64,000 bases of DNA from Ceratothoa steindachneri (Eukaryota; Arthropoda; Malacostraca; Isopoda; Cymothoidae): positions 4,827,944 through 4,891,943 of the forward strand of contig OZ018326.1 of NCBI GenBank assembly GCA_963969495.1. The letters are read 5' to 3'. A model generated the notes under the pieces. It was not told the DNA's origin and did not search any database. It saw nothing but the letters and a program-made list of their open reading frames with translations. Below, one piece after another: positions 1 through 10,899 of this stretch (the first letter of the stretch is position 1; each line of letters starts with the position of its first letter). Position numbers and translations under genes: made by a program.

Positions 1-1680
1 GACATAATAATATTCACTGAGTTCTCCCTTATCTACTCTACCTATAATCGTGTCTAACAGGGTCCACCTACCTGTCCTGCCCACTACACCCCAGACTGGG
101 CTCCCCACCTTCACGCCCCCTATATGGCTTCCTTCGAAGGGTTGGACATGCCAGAGACAGGCGGGTTCAACAGAACTTAAATAGCAGAAAAGTTTTCAGA
201 ACTCGTGATGTGCTGCCGTGGAAAGAAAAAGATCAAATTCTTCCGCTGGTGATCCGAGCGAGGCTCTCAAAAGTGTGTAGCACAGGTATCTGTGAACTAG
301 ATTTGAGGAATTTAGAGAAGAATAAACTTCTTCACCCACAATCTGTAGTGGAAATTCCGCTGGCAGCAGTAGAAAATTTCTGGCAGTTTTCCTCCTTTTC
401 CTAGGCAGGGGCAGGTATCCAACGATAAAAGCAGTCAAAATTAAAAGAAAGACTACTGTCTTCCATCTAAATCGCCGATCTATACATTCCTTAATCTTTA
501 TAAAATCTCTAAATATAATTGATCAAAGCAAATATACTTATTTGCTGATCAGTTCATCTTTTGATTAAAATATTATTCAAACTTTATAAATTTTCTCAAT
601 TCTGATTGGTCCTAAAAACTATGCCTATGTTAAGATAATAATCCATATATAACACCAATTTTTGCAAATCTTTCCAAGTTTGAACAGAAGAGGACTTTGT
701 AAAGGTTGGAAGATATTTTGGCTAAAATAGATATGTCACTTGCCAGGATTTTTCTTCACCTTTCGCCTTCCGAAAAGAAAGTCTTCGAAAAGGATAAAAA
801 GCTGCAGCGCAAGCTTACCCAAGCAGCCATTTAGGTCATCTTTAATAAATCATGTAAAAAAATATAATTATATATAAAAGTGGCGCTGGGTAATTATGTG
901 CATGCGCTTTTTCTGGCGTCAGTCCTCACTTCTTCGTATCACATTAAATTCAGTTTTGCATCGCCTGTGAAAGATGCAAATCCTTGAATAAATTTAATCT
1001 TCCAGGACTTTGTAAGAGTGAACCTATTCTGTTTGAGATTCACGCCAGTCGGTCCAATGCGGCTCGGATTCCTTGTTCCAAACAATCCTTTACGAAAAAA
1101 AACCCGAAAATTCATCTCGGATATTCCAACCATCCCTGATAACGATCCCGGCAAAACACAAAGGAAAATGTCTAGGGATAAGAGACTGTCAGTGCCACTG
1201 CTCAAGCAGATAGTACATGAACGCATCCGTAATTACTCATCCATGAGGATGAAGGGCACGCTCTTTTCGCAGAAATAAAGGAGAAGCAGCAGGGACGTGC
1301 TCAAAGTTTGTGAACAAACTGAAGCATCATCTCAAGCTTGGATTGCTTTTGTTCTTTTCCTACCAGAAAGATATCTGCTGAATTAGAAGGCGAAGTAGCA
1401 AAATAGCACTGTCTTGCGCTGTTGCAAAAAATAAGTATCGATATCAAGAAGACCATGTTCCTTGTCCCAAGTGCCATGTCCACATTCTGCTGCTTGGGTT
1501 GCTCAGTTACGAAGGTTAGTTTATAAACTGTTTATTTTCCTGGAGGACTACTTCATGTATCTGAACCCACTCAAAAAATATGCAATCTAGAAAATTTTTG
1601 AAAGCATAGCATAAGCATCATTTAAAATATGAGGTAGAAAAAGCTCACTAAAGAGTACGGCAACATTAAACTGATAAATG
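1..1680. other. Unassigned AT-rich DNA
   Basis: No gene that I recognise lies here. Two short open frames exist (80 codons on the minus strand at 196-438, 86 codons on the plus strand at 1018-1278). The second is rich in Arg and Lys and could be the worn start of a DNA transposase, but no catalytic motif can be seen. Base composition is like the rest of the window. Confidence 0.4.
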
Positions 1681-1749
1681 TAGCTCAATACTTGTCGAGA
1701 GTCCCTCGATAGGATTGGAACATTTCTTCTTCGTAGTATGGTCTCCCCA

Positions 1750-2135
1750 AACGTGTAACAGGTGGAGGATGTTGGAGATGCTGGCCCACTCCTCGCTGAT
1801 GACTGCATTTAGTTGTAAGTTAGATTCTGGGTAACGACAACGTACACCCTCTTTTAGGTCCTGTCAGAGGTTTTAATTAGGTTTTGCAGACTGAAGTGGT
1901 CAGTCCCTCACGATATTATTGTTGTTCCGGGCACTCTATACCGGAATAAATAAAGTGGGCATTTTCCTGATGGAAATTATATTTGGAAAGCTCACGGACT
2001 AAAGGCAGAATATAATGTCTTAGGACAGCTTGGAACTTATTTGAATTCATGGTGCCATCCCAAACAGTGGAACGACCCTCCCCTTAACTTGAGATGCAAA
2101 GCCACACGGCGTACACAATGCTCTAATGTTGGCAT
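1750..2135 (-). pseudogene. Tc1/mariner-like transposase remnant
   Basis: Reading the minus strand from about 2130 downwards gives the landmarks of a Tc1-type DDE transposase core across several stops: a VYAVWLCIS stretch (family: VMVWGCIS), then GTMNSNKFQAVLRHYILPLV (family: DGTMNA..Y...L...L.P), then FHQENAHFI, which matches the second catalytic block FQQDNARPHTA. In that block Asp has become Glu. Further down, a stretch like LNAVISEEWASI resembles the LI.EW..IP tail. The transposase cuts and pastes its own element between short inverted ends; this copy is only a broken fragment and cannot work. The first catalytic Asp and the ends are not visible. It abuts a hAT remnant on the same strand. 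Assignment to Tc1/mariner is fairly secure, the subfamily is not. Confidence 0.55.
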
Positions 2136-2379
2136 TATCTACCGATTACTCTGCTCCAGCGGCCTTATTTGGATCTAATGTTTTTGGGGATGAGAACAAT
2201 AGAAAGTGACTCGTAAGATTATTAGACACGTCTTCCATTTGATGTGTCATCTTCTAAATTAATGTTACCTATTTTGAGTATTTTAGGTTCCAAGGGCGTG
2301 GATATTCCCAAATCAATGCGATTTAATGATTGACAAAGGGATGTAACTTTTGAATTGATTTTAAGACCGTAAATATCTG

Positions 2380-3790
2380 CAAATGTAAATTCCGAAGTGA
2401 CACTTTACCTTATTGATTTGGCACTTCTGTTTCAATCGTTGGAAGCCTTTCTAATTCTTATTCATATTATATCACTTACATTGTCGTATGATGTCAACAG
2501 CAGCTGCATTTGTCTAAAATGGGTCTACCACCCAACTTGGAATCTTTATTTCTAGATCTTTGAACCTAATTTTGATATCATCGTTTATTTTTTTCAAATG
2601 ATCGATGTAAATAAAAATATCATCTTCATGCAGCTCCTCAAGAGTGGCAAGAGTTGGAAGATGTAGCAACTCCTTACGCCCGATAAATCTAAGCTTTCTA
2701 AGAAAACACTGATTGCCTCTTTGCAAATTATAGGATTCATACATTTCATTTCAGCTGCTTGTTAGGCTTTAACTTCTCAAACATTATTAAAGGTAGAAAA
2801 GTTCGGATTTTGCAGCTATGTTTTCTTTTTCAAGCTCTGTACCTTTCAGGAATAATTCAACACTTTCCCATAGTTTAACGAAACAACGCGGAAAAATATT
2901 TCCTTTAGCGAGCCATCTATCCTCTGTATGCAAAATTATTTTTCTAAGGTCTTCATTATTAGCACAAGCTTGGCGGAAAAGACGATCTTGAATTAGATTT
3001 GATTTGATAGGTTTGACAACCTTTATTGCATTATTAAAAACATCTTCCAAACGTCCTTCACAATTCTTTGCAATTAAATGTTGGCGATGAACAACCCAGT
3101 GTATAAAAAACACATTATGGGTACTCTCTTTTAAATATGCAATAAATTCCCTCTGTCTACCTACTATAGCAGATACACCATCAGTTTCACTTGCTATAAT
3201 GGAATATTTTGAAGGGAAAATAGTCCAATACTTCTTTAAATATTGTTGCTCCTTTTGTAACTGTCACAATACTGAGAGAAAAAAAAACTTTCGTTAATCT
3301 TTAACGCAAAATTACTTACTTATAAAAGTGCAACTATTTGATTTTCAATATCCTCTGCCAGTTAATCGATATGTCTTGATACTGTATTAATGCTCAACGA
3401 AATAGAATCTATCTCCAGATATTGAATGCAAAAGCAAATCTTCAGTAATAGTGCGAGATTTTCTCGTTTTTAAATATTAACTTCGAAATTTCATAAGATG
3501 CGATTAAACCTTTGTATAATGTATTCTAATACTTAAGGAATAAAGAAGTAACAGTGTTTTGAAATCATCACGAATTTTTTTAAGTAATCCAGTGATTTGT
3601 CTTTCTCTTTCTTATGCTTTCTTTCCAGATGATATTTAAGTTTAACTTTAGAGCAAATATTGGTAGGAATACCTGTTATACATATGAGAGTTGTTGGCTT
3701 TGTTATATTCCTTGGGGACTGTATAAAGCTGTATGCTAAAAACTCGGTTGAGTATTGTTGGCATGGTTTCTTTTGATCAGCCATAAATAG
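2380..3790 (-). pseudogene. hAT transposase, ZBED5/SCAND3-like, broken
   Basis: Three minus-strand frames line up as one hAT-type transposase. The frame at 3533-3784 begins at a Met and matches the N-terminal BED zinc-finger region of ZBED5-like proteins, with YSTEFLAYSFI, a Cys block and HLERKHKKEKDKSLDYLKKF. The finger has lost at least one Cys. The frame at 2787-3113 carries HWVVHRQHLIAKNCEGRLEDV and HTEDRWLAKGN, matching the family's CVIHRE..A and H-TE-RWLSKGN blocks in the C-terminal half of the catalytic domain. The frame at 2514-2744 ends with IPSWVVDPF, matching the VPDWVvNPF block before the dimerisation region. The part between 3113 and 3533 that should hold the first catalytic Asp residues is scrambled, and the C-terminal FPTSYL.E.GFS block is not visible. 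Transposition activity is therefore lost. Family assignment is good; element ends are unclear. Confidence 0.75.
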
Positions 3791-3799
3791 TCTGCCATC

Positions 3800-4180
3800 G
3801 AAAAATAAATTGATAACTAACTAGAATCGAAATACAAATATATTCTTATATGATTGGTAAATTTATTTAATAACATTAAGAATTGAACTACATATTTTAA
3901 CTAAGTTATTCAGGAGTGACTAAAATAATTTAAGCAAGTAATAAACAATGAAAAAAATGCAATAAACTATCAGGGACGTATAGTCTGTGCGTGCTACCTG
4001 TGTACCAAAGGAAAAAAAAAAAATATATATATAAATAAAATTAAATCATTCCAATAATATTTTCAATATTTTGCAATTTACTTTAATAGTAAACACAACC
4101 TATTGCGGAACTCACAGTACGCCACTGAAAACTATAATTAACAATTTTTTATACAAGATAATTATAGTTAAATTAGAGCT
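3800..4180. other. Intergenic, AT-rich, possible hAT end
   Basis: No coding sequence recognised. Near 4113-4135 the plus strand reads CACAGTACGCCACTG, whose reverse complement starts CAGTGGCGTA, a common start of hAT-type terminal inverted repeats. It may be the right end of the hAT element at 2380-3790, but no matching left end was found. Confidence 0.25.
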
Positions 4181-4182
4181 GA

Positions 4183-5011
4183 GGGACCTTTTCTCTTATT
4201 ATGTCGCAATTTCGTCTCCTCAGCCAGATTGTTGAACGGCCTACTGAGAACGTTTTACGGCCTTTCTCATGAGCGGAATCAAGGGATGGGATCATTCTTA
4301 TGTTATAATTTTTTTTTGGGGGGGCGAATAAGAGGAAAGTAAAAAAATAAAAGCTAAATAAAAGAAAAAAGTAAAAGCTATATACATTATTTAATGGATA
4401 AAACTTTAAAATGTCTGTAAATTTGAGAAACTAATTCTTTTGCTTTATTTCCTTGCATCCATAAAAACTCGCACAAATATGTAGAAGTGGATCAGAGAAT
4501 GAGCGGTTCCACATTCTTTGTATTTCTCATTTTTACCTTAGCCCAAAGCAACCCTATTTTGGTTTGTGTTGGCACCTGTTTCTGGATCCTTAAAGTTCTG
4601 CGAGTGGGTAGCAGTCAAATTCTTGCATATACCGCATCTCTGGTAACTAATCAATTCCATTATATGCACGCTGCCTATCAGAAATTATAGTCGTGCCAGG
4701 CAATATACATTCTTTAATTATAGGTAATAATGTTTCTGTCGATCTATCAGAAAATGCTTATATATATAACACTCGCGTGTTTCCCTGCAAATCTATCTGA
4801 ACGCCAACTACATTGCTAAAACCATCAAGGCATTGTTCTTTTTCTAACAACTTCGTACCTTGTAATATTTTAAGGGTGAAAACAATGATTATGCTTCATA
4901 AATAAAGAATATCGTAAAACTAAAGATGTCAGAGGTTAGTCACTCAAGTACCCGGCCGTTCAGCCATCTGGCCGAGGAGACCAAATTGCCCCATAATAAG
5001 AGAAAGGATCC
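4183..5011 (-). mobile_element. Merlin-type DNA transposon with ~60-bp inverted ends
   Basis: An 829-bp unit is bounded by a long imperfect inverted repeat, 4183-4242 on the left and 4954-5011 on the right. The ends read GGGACCTTTTCTCTTATTAT and, in reverse complement, GGATCCTTTCTCTTATTATG. The inside codes on the minus strand for the C-terminal half of an IS1595/ISXO2-like transposase, the hallmark of Merlin elements. Ends starting with GG and flanks that nearly repeat (left GAGCTGA, right GAGCTAA) fit the 8-9-bp target duplications known for Merlin. The unit is too short for an autonomous copy and lacks the transposase N-terminus, so it is a deletion derivative. Confidence 0.75.
4440..4925 (-). 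pseudogene. Merlin transposase (DDE_Tnp_IS1595), C-terminal half
   Basis: On the minus strand, from about 4920 down, the translation runs GNTRVLYI, then SDRSTETLLPIIKECILPGT, TIISDRQRAYNGI, then after a frame change HSQNFKDPETGANTNQN, and finally a KYKECGTAHSLIHFYIFVRVF stretch ending in FMDARK. These match, in order, the IS1595-type blocks around the second catalytic Asp (TIISD..kAY), the NHS.NFVDP.TGAHTN.IE block with the last catalytic residue, and the HL.EF.WR tail. The IE pair after TN has become QN, so the third acidic residue appears lost. The N-terminal half with the first Asp is absent, and at least two frameshifts and three stops break the rest. It lies entirely between the inverted ends listed above. 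Confidence 0.75.
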
Positions 5012-5289
5012 GAGCTAAGTAGAACAGATGAAAGACAAGTTGTTCACCAGAAATAATAACAAAGTTTAGAACACTTATAATTGTAATGAACAAAATTGTC
5101 ACAAAACTGCATTGGTGGTGCAATAAGTTCTCAACCTTGCAGTAATAACTAGAAAAGTTTATTTTACAGTAAAAGAAAATGGTATATACAATAGCTAAGT
5201 AAAATCAATAAAACACAAAGTAAATAGTAAATCGCCATTATCTAAATATATTTTAACTATATACATATATTTAATTTCCTTAATCCAAA

Positions 5290-5450
5290 GAGTAGGAGTC
5301 AATAAATGTTTATGTCATATTTAATGAGCTGTGGCGCATATATTAATTCGGCCTATGGCCCACTAAAAATTATAAAATTTCTGGGGCCCACCTGAAATTT
5401 ACCATGGCCCATTTTGGCCATGTCGCCACAGGTTGGGAACCGCTGGTTTA
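5290..5450. mobile_element. hAT-type terminus or short non-autonomous element
   Basis: The segment ends CAGGTTGGGAACCGCTG at 5429-5445. Its reverse complement begins CAGCGGTTCCCAACC, which is the widespread hAT terminal motif CAG-GGTTC-CAA. The body has repeated GGCCCA and GGCCAT words, typical of the subterminal regions of such elements. I could not find the partner end, so it may be a half element or a solo end. Confidence 0.5.
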
Positions 5451-5934
5451 GATAAAGATGTCGTTCAATTCAATCTTTCAGAAAATGTTAAAAATACATC
5501 ATTGCAACGTAATCAATAAAGAAGAGCAAGTATGATTTTCTTTATTTTAATATGCTCTTAACTTATAAGATTTGTTACGGAGTTAATTAATTTAATGTTT
5601 TGTCAACGTGAAAATGTGAAAAGAAAATTCCACCTTCGAGGTCCTTGTGTAAGCATAGGTAATGCGAAAGGGAAAGTGGACTCGAATTGCAAACCTCTGT
5701 AATTTGTTTTTTGTTTTGTATATGTCACTACATCTCGATTTTAAGCAATGAATGACAATTCCTCTCATTTTATAGTGAAATTATCTTCGATGAATTGTTG
5801 CGCAGCACAACACTACCTAAAATTTAGTTATCTCTGTCTAATAATTGCAAACTTTTAAGATTTACGATTAAATTAGTATAGGAGAGAAAAATCTGCTCTG
5901 ATTTATTGATTTTCCTAAGTTTAAAGACTGTCAC

Positions 5935-6400
5935 TTAAAAATTAAGACCGATAGTAGCAAACGAGTGAGGCGATTCCGAATGTCCCGTTGGCTCATTTCA
6001 TCTGGTTTAAAAGCTCGTTGTCCCGCAAAGAAAACAATCATCGTTGAGAAAATCCAGAAGGGGAGACTCGAATATGGGAAAGCATATTTAGTTTGGAAGG
6101 AGGAAGATTGGGAGAAAAGGCATTCAATTTACGAAAGTAAATTTAATCTAGTTGGTTGATATAGCAGAGTCTTTGATAGATGCGCTGCAGGTGGCAGACC
6201 ACTATAAATAGAAGATTATTAGAGACAAAGCTAGCAATCAGCAGCCTTCAAATGTTATGGATTTATCGACGAAAATTAAGCAAGAATGTAACAAAATACA
6301 CCATAATTTGTGGAAAAAGCTGGTGAGGTTGGGTAGTCGTTGTTGCGCCGATTTTATAGAAAACAAAGGTTTAAACCTCATATTAATTGTTGTAAGTTTA
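5935..6400 (+). pseudogene. Tc1-like transposase with core deleted
   Basis: The frame at 5965-6159 matches the second helix-turn-helix and linker of Tc1-type transposases: MSRWLISSGLKARCPAKK, then KGRLEYGKAYLVWKEEDWEK and YESKFNLVG. In the family the last block is SDESKFNLFG, so the first catalytic Asp has become Tyr. The next frame, 6257-6460, gives ECNKIHHNLWKKLV followed by SRCCADFIENKGLN, which matches the C-terminal block EW..IP...c..LV.SMp.RC..VI...G. Only about 100 bp separate the two, where the family has about 180 residues with the second and third catalytic residues. This copy therefore lost its catalytic core by internal deletion. It could not move by itself. Inverted ends are not obvious; the (AT)n tract starts 90 bp after the last frame. 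Confidence 0.72.
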
Positions 6401-6550
6401 ATTTTGGTCAAATCTTGCCTTGTTTCTAGTGAATATGCTGCTAAGCAATTCTGTGAATGACCTTTCGCTTATTTTGCACTTCTTAATGTTTTATTCCATT
6501 AGTTTATTTAGTATAATTTATTGAATATACGATTGTATCATGAGAAATAA

Positions 6551-6558
6551 AATATATA

Positions 6559-6605
<47 letters not shown>
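6551..6605. repeat. (AT)n microsatellite
   Basis: Almost pure TA dinucleotide run of about 55 bp following the Tc1-like remnant. Confidence 0.95.
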
Positions 6606-6608
<3 letters not shown>

Positions 6609-6609
6609 G

Positions 6610-7610
6610 ACATTTCATTCTTGGAGGGAGCTCTCTATTCTTGTGTGTACAAATTATTTTATAGAATTTAGGACAAGCATCTACTTAAAAATGAGGAACG
6701 TTAAATGATATCAATAAACAATCACCGTTATTAAATGACTAAATTCCTAGATTGCATCTCGTTATTTTTGGTAAAGAATGGAAAAGGATACTAAAAGATA
6801 ACCTTTTATTATATTGAGTCGTTCAATACATTCGTTTTGTTTCCTCTTAGAGCTCATAAAGGAAAGATGAGGCCGATGGGCGTGCTTAGTTGTCTTTATT
6901 TCATTCCTTTATTAGCAGACGTTTTGGGATTTTTTTTAAACAACTTGTTTAATAATAGAAGAGGGTAAAAGCAGTGCACAAGTTTAGAAGTGGAGCAGTC
7001 ATGGATGGATTAATTTAATGAAGACCGCTTTTAATCAACAACACTATATTGTTGTTCTTATAAGCGCATCACTTTCGAATATTACTAAGAAACTAACGCT
7101 TCAGTTATCATGTTAAAACGATAGATTTTAAATGAATTTATATATAATTTTATAATATAATTTTCTGTTTATCTGGAAAAAGGATGTTTATTTATCGAAA
7201 ACAAGTTTGATTAATTCATAGGGACGAGCTGTGAGATAAAGGAAATATCTTTTTTAATCGACAGTGATATATAGAGATGAAATGAAAGCAGAAAATATTT
7301 GGAATTTAAAAATATTTTCGTGATGAATTTTGATAAATTATTGGAACATTTTTGGCTTCTCGAATTGTCATGGTGAGATAGAGTTAGAAGAAAAGTAATT
7401 TTAACTGTGCAAATAGCACCAAATCATCTATATTCCACTTTCTAATGTGCATTTTGAGAATAAAGAGTAATTTTTTTAACACTCCAAATTGTTCATAATG
7501 ATTTCCTGCTAGAAAAATTAGATTGATGTAATATATAACAAATTTCTTTTGCTAAACTTACTGATGAGCGCAATTGATCCCAATCTGTAGCAAAGAAATA
7601 AGGAAATGTG
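6610..7610. other. Intergenic, no feature seen
   Basis: AT-rich sequence with stops in all frames at short intervals. No transposon motif, RNA gene or repeat was recognised. Confidence 0.5.

Positions 7611-7613
<3 letters not shown>

Positions 7614-7681
<68 letters not shown>
7614..7681. repeat. (AT)n microsatellite
   Basis: A pure TA dinucleotide run of nearly 70 bp. This is one of the two longest AT tracts in the window. Confidence 0.97.
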
Positions 7682-7686
<5 letters not shown>

Positions 7687-7689
7687 CGC

Positions 7690-9300
7690 AAGCGTTTGAC
7701 ACTATAGACAGTGTACTGAGTAACAGCGGTTTAAAATAAGGGCTTGGGCATTGTACTGTGGAATTTTCAGTCAACCTAAAATATTATGGATTTAGGCTGA
7801 TTATATTTAAGTATTGCCTTAAAGAAGGACATTTACAAGGTAACAGAAATGATGCGATTAATGTGGAAATGAAAACGACATATTTTCCCAATAATCAAGC
7901 GAACCCAATGTTATGGTGTTTCTACTAGGCGCTTATTTCGAATGGTCCTCCCCATCCCCAACTGCATCACTGTGCTTTTACAAGAATCGAAAACAATAAT
8001 CTATATAAATAATTTCTCGAAACGATAAATGAGAGTGTGTTTTTTTGGTTTATCGAAACAAATAGGATATTCACCGCTCATAAGTACACCATTGCAAGCT
8101 TAGACATTACAAATCGATTTATAAAAATTCTATTACACGAAACAATTGACATCATTTTAGATACAATTTTCCATTCTGTTTTTACAATTTGACCAAGTAC
8201 TATTTCGTTCTATTCTTGACTTATTTTTTTCCATTTCCTACTTTCTTTATAATAATAAGTTTTACCTTCAAAAATAAGTGGTCGAATGGGAAGTTCCGTA
8301 AAGCCCAAACTTTGCAAATATCTGCCTCTTTTTCCATGAAGCCTCTTAGCTTCAAGCCTGCCACAAAGAATTCTCCCTGGTATTTTAATGGACATAGAAA
8401 ATAATGTATACCTTCCTTATTTAGACATCAAGTTAACCCCAACCCTAATTGGATTATCTTCAAGTGTATTTGACCAAGCTACCTTTTCAGGCCTAGAAAC
8501 AAGCTTTCGTCTCTTTATTACACGAATTTTCCAAACTAATTCTATTGACATTACTACATAGAGCATATAAAATATTCTTCAATTACAAGCTATTACATAG
8601 AGGTTTGTTCTCTTAAGAAAAAATTCCAAGATAATGTCTTGATCTTTTCCTTAATCCAAGTAAAGCTAAAACCAGGGCCAATTAACTTGTACTTTTCCTG
8701 TTATTACCTTTCTTTTGCCCACATTCAGTAATAATGACCACTGAAATACAATCGATAATCCGCCCAAATCTAATTTTTCTAATCTGAAGATAATCACCCC
8801 AAATTAATATACAATCGGCCCGATATTTTGCTGCAAAGACCACCTGCCTAAAATTTGCCGTTCGTGCGATGCGACCTTAAGTTGGCTCAATGAGACAAAA
8901 TTAACATTCAAGTGTTTCCACCTGGCCAAACCTGGCTAATCTATTATTAGTCTTAACACCATATCCTGCAATTCAAATGTAAAAAGTGAAGAATTTTTTA
9001 TACACTCTTCAGCGAATACCCTCGCTGATTTACGAACACTCGAATCTATATATATATTTTAGAAATCAACCCACACTCAATCACCAAACTTCTTCTTTTA
9101 TATTGCATATTGTAATTATACAGTTCTTCCTACTTTACTACTTTCATTTTAATCATAATTACTGTTGCCATTACTGTTGCATTAAATATAGGTCCAGTAC
9201 CATAAATTATTCAAAAAGTGGCAAGTTATACAATTTCAATTATGTTACCACTTCCATGTTGGTTAAAATTACTTTGTTTGCCATTACAAATGTATTTATA
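7690..9300. other. Unassigned AT-rich DNA
   Basis: No gene recognised. Open frames at 8189-8404 (plus) and 8210-8395 (minus) overlap each other. The minus frame (with GRYLQSLGFTELPIRP) reads more like protein than its surroundings but matches no family I know. The plus frame at 8986-9315 is low in charged residues and AT-driven. Confidence 0.4.
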
Positions 9301-9320
9301 CTAACTATAAGTTAAATATT

Positions 9321-9350
9321 CTGGTGATGATGTTGGCCATCAAAACGTTG
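9321..9350 (+). ncRNA. Possible degenerate hammerhead ribozyme core (Penelope type)
   Basis: The sequence reads CTGGTGA, then TGATG-TTGGC-CATCA, which can pair as a 5-bp stem II, then AAAACGTTGG. The hammerhead core is CUGAUGA, stem II, GAAA. Here one core base is changed on each side (A to G, G to A), so it should not cleave. Such minimal hammerheads sit in the terminal repeats of Penelope-like elements. A Penelope copy exists elsewhere in this window, but no Penelope coding sequence was seen next to this site. Confidence 0.3.
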
Positions 9351-9399
9351 GTTTATTATTAAATGAAGAAGGAAAATGCCTTTATTTTCTGGTTCTCTC

Positions 9400-9401
<2 letters not shown>

Positions 9402-9433
<32 letters not shown>
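9402..9433. repeat. (AT)n microsatellite
   Basis: TA dinucleotide run of about 32 bp, 50 bp after the hammerhead-like core. Confidence 0.95.
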
Positions 9434-9435
<2 letters not shown>

Positions 9436-9439
9436 AATG

Positions 9440-10420
9440 TAATTCATTTCTACGTCACATACTTTCGAAAAGGCGAATTAAATTGTACCACTTCGACCCA
9501 ACCAGTCAAATACTCACATTTTATGTGGCATTTTACAATAGGAAAACGATTCGCTCGGCCGACCTAATCATGGACCGCAGCGAACTTTTGGTGGTCAGGA
9601 CTAACCGAGTGAATTAAATTTTCGGATACCATGATGCATGTGTACCCAAGTTCACGTACAAGGGTTGACACACGTCATCCGTTCACGGCTCCATTTTATA
9701 CTAACGAGTTTTTACACGGAATTTATATAATTGCAGAAAAATAGCTTTCGATTTAAAACAAAAATGTCTGTCTATGTAATCTAGAACATTATTTGACTTT
9801 TAATTAGCTACAGGGAATGTTCCTGAAAGCTTTACTTATTGAGATTCGGCTACCATAAACCTTTTAAGTCTTTGACCAACCACGTTTTCTCTTAGTAAAT
9901 TAGTATGAAATATCTAACCTACTTCAAAATTGTTAACGTTATATTATTGTTTAAATAAGGAGCCATGTTGGGGATTGATGTCGCCTGATTAAGCATCGTG
10001 GTGACAACGTCCATAGGAGGACTACCTACATATTAGTATTAAATGAGACTAAGTAGACCTTGCTCGCTCCCTGTAACTATATTACCTCTTCCAAATCCTC
10101 ATGTCATTTTGCAAGTTTTTATAGAAAATGACATATTTTTCTCTTTTACCAAGTTTGTATTATCACAAATATCTAAATTCATTGTAAAGTTTATATATAT
10201 ATATATAATTAGGTAAAAGGTCATGCGGTATGCAAGTTCTATTGAAGTCTACAACTGTGGCAGCGTTACTAATTTTAACTTGTATTTACTAATGTTTTTT
10301 ACAAGTTTTTAACGGGGTCTTCGAGGTGGGAAAAAACATCCACAAATGATATTCTTTCTTCCTATACGTCTTTTTACCATGTTAGGTCATCTTCAGAGAA
10401 TGAACAAAAATGGAATAATT
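9440..10420. other. Intergenic, no feature seen
   Basis: No coding or RNA gene recognised. A short (TA)n run lies at 10193-10206. Confidence 0.5.
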
Positions 10421-10424
10421 TATT

Positions 10425-10890
10425 TTTTTTAGGTGGGAGAAAAGGTACTGCTCGCGATTACTCCTCCCCCCTCTGTACCCCTTCCACGATCGGAAGGGGG
10501 CACAGAACAGGAGGAGGCCAATGGCCGACTTACTCTTCGAGAAAATCCCCAAACTTCTGACTCTTAGTTCAAGTGAATCGATAGTGAAGTGTTTAATGGG
10601 AAGTCCGCAACAAGCTTTAGAAGTGGGTTTATAGTGGCAGACTGAAAGTTTTGAGTTAAAAGAGGGCAGATTGGTGAGGAGGCAGGTTGAGCCATCTCAG
10701 GATTCAAAGGTGGAAAGGGTGGAATACCCTTTCCCAAAGGACAAAGGTGACCTACTGATTAAAGTGGATTCTGAACCACCGTCATGCATTTATTCATCAC
10801 TTTTACTTCCTTTCTCACACAATTAGCACCTATGTTTCTCATACAGAAGCTGGAGAACCACCTAATCTCTGTTCTCTTATTCTCTTCATC
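10425..10890. repeat. Direct repeat P, copy 1
   Basis: About 460 bp that recur in the same orientation at 17465-17925, with small indels and many substitutions. Shared landmarks are GAGAAAAGGTA, CCGACTTAC, AATGGGAAG, AACAAGCTTTAGAAG, GTTTTGAGTTAAAAGAGG and GAACCACCGTCAT. The two copies lie outside the two non-LTR elements between 11.9 and 17.5 kb. No reading frame is conserved enough to call it coding. It may be an untranslated part of a retroelement or an LTR fragment. Confidence 0.75.
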
Positions 10891-10899
10891 TTTCACTCA

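Noticed and set aside
4954..5011. tRNA-derived SINE from the GGCCAGATGG A-box-like word
   Set aside because: The same sequence forms one end of the Merlin inverted repeat and there is no B-box.
7561..7610. CTGATGAG at 7561 as a hammerhead core
   Set aside because: No sequence can close a stem II, and no CGAAAC follows at a fitting distance.
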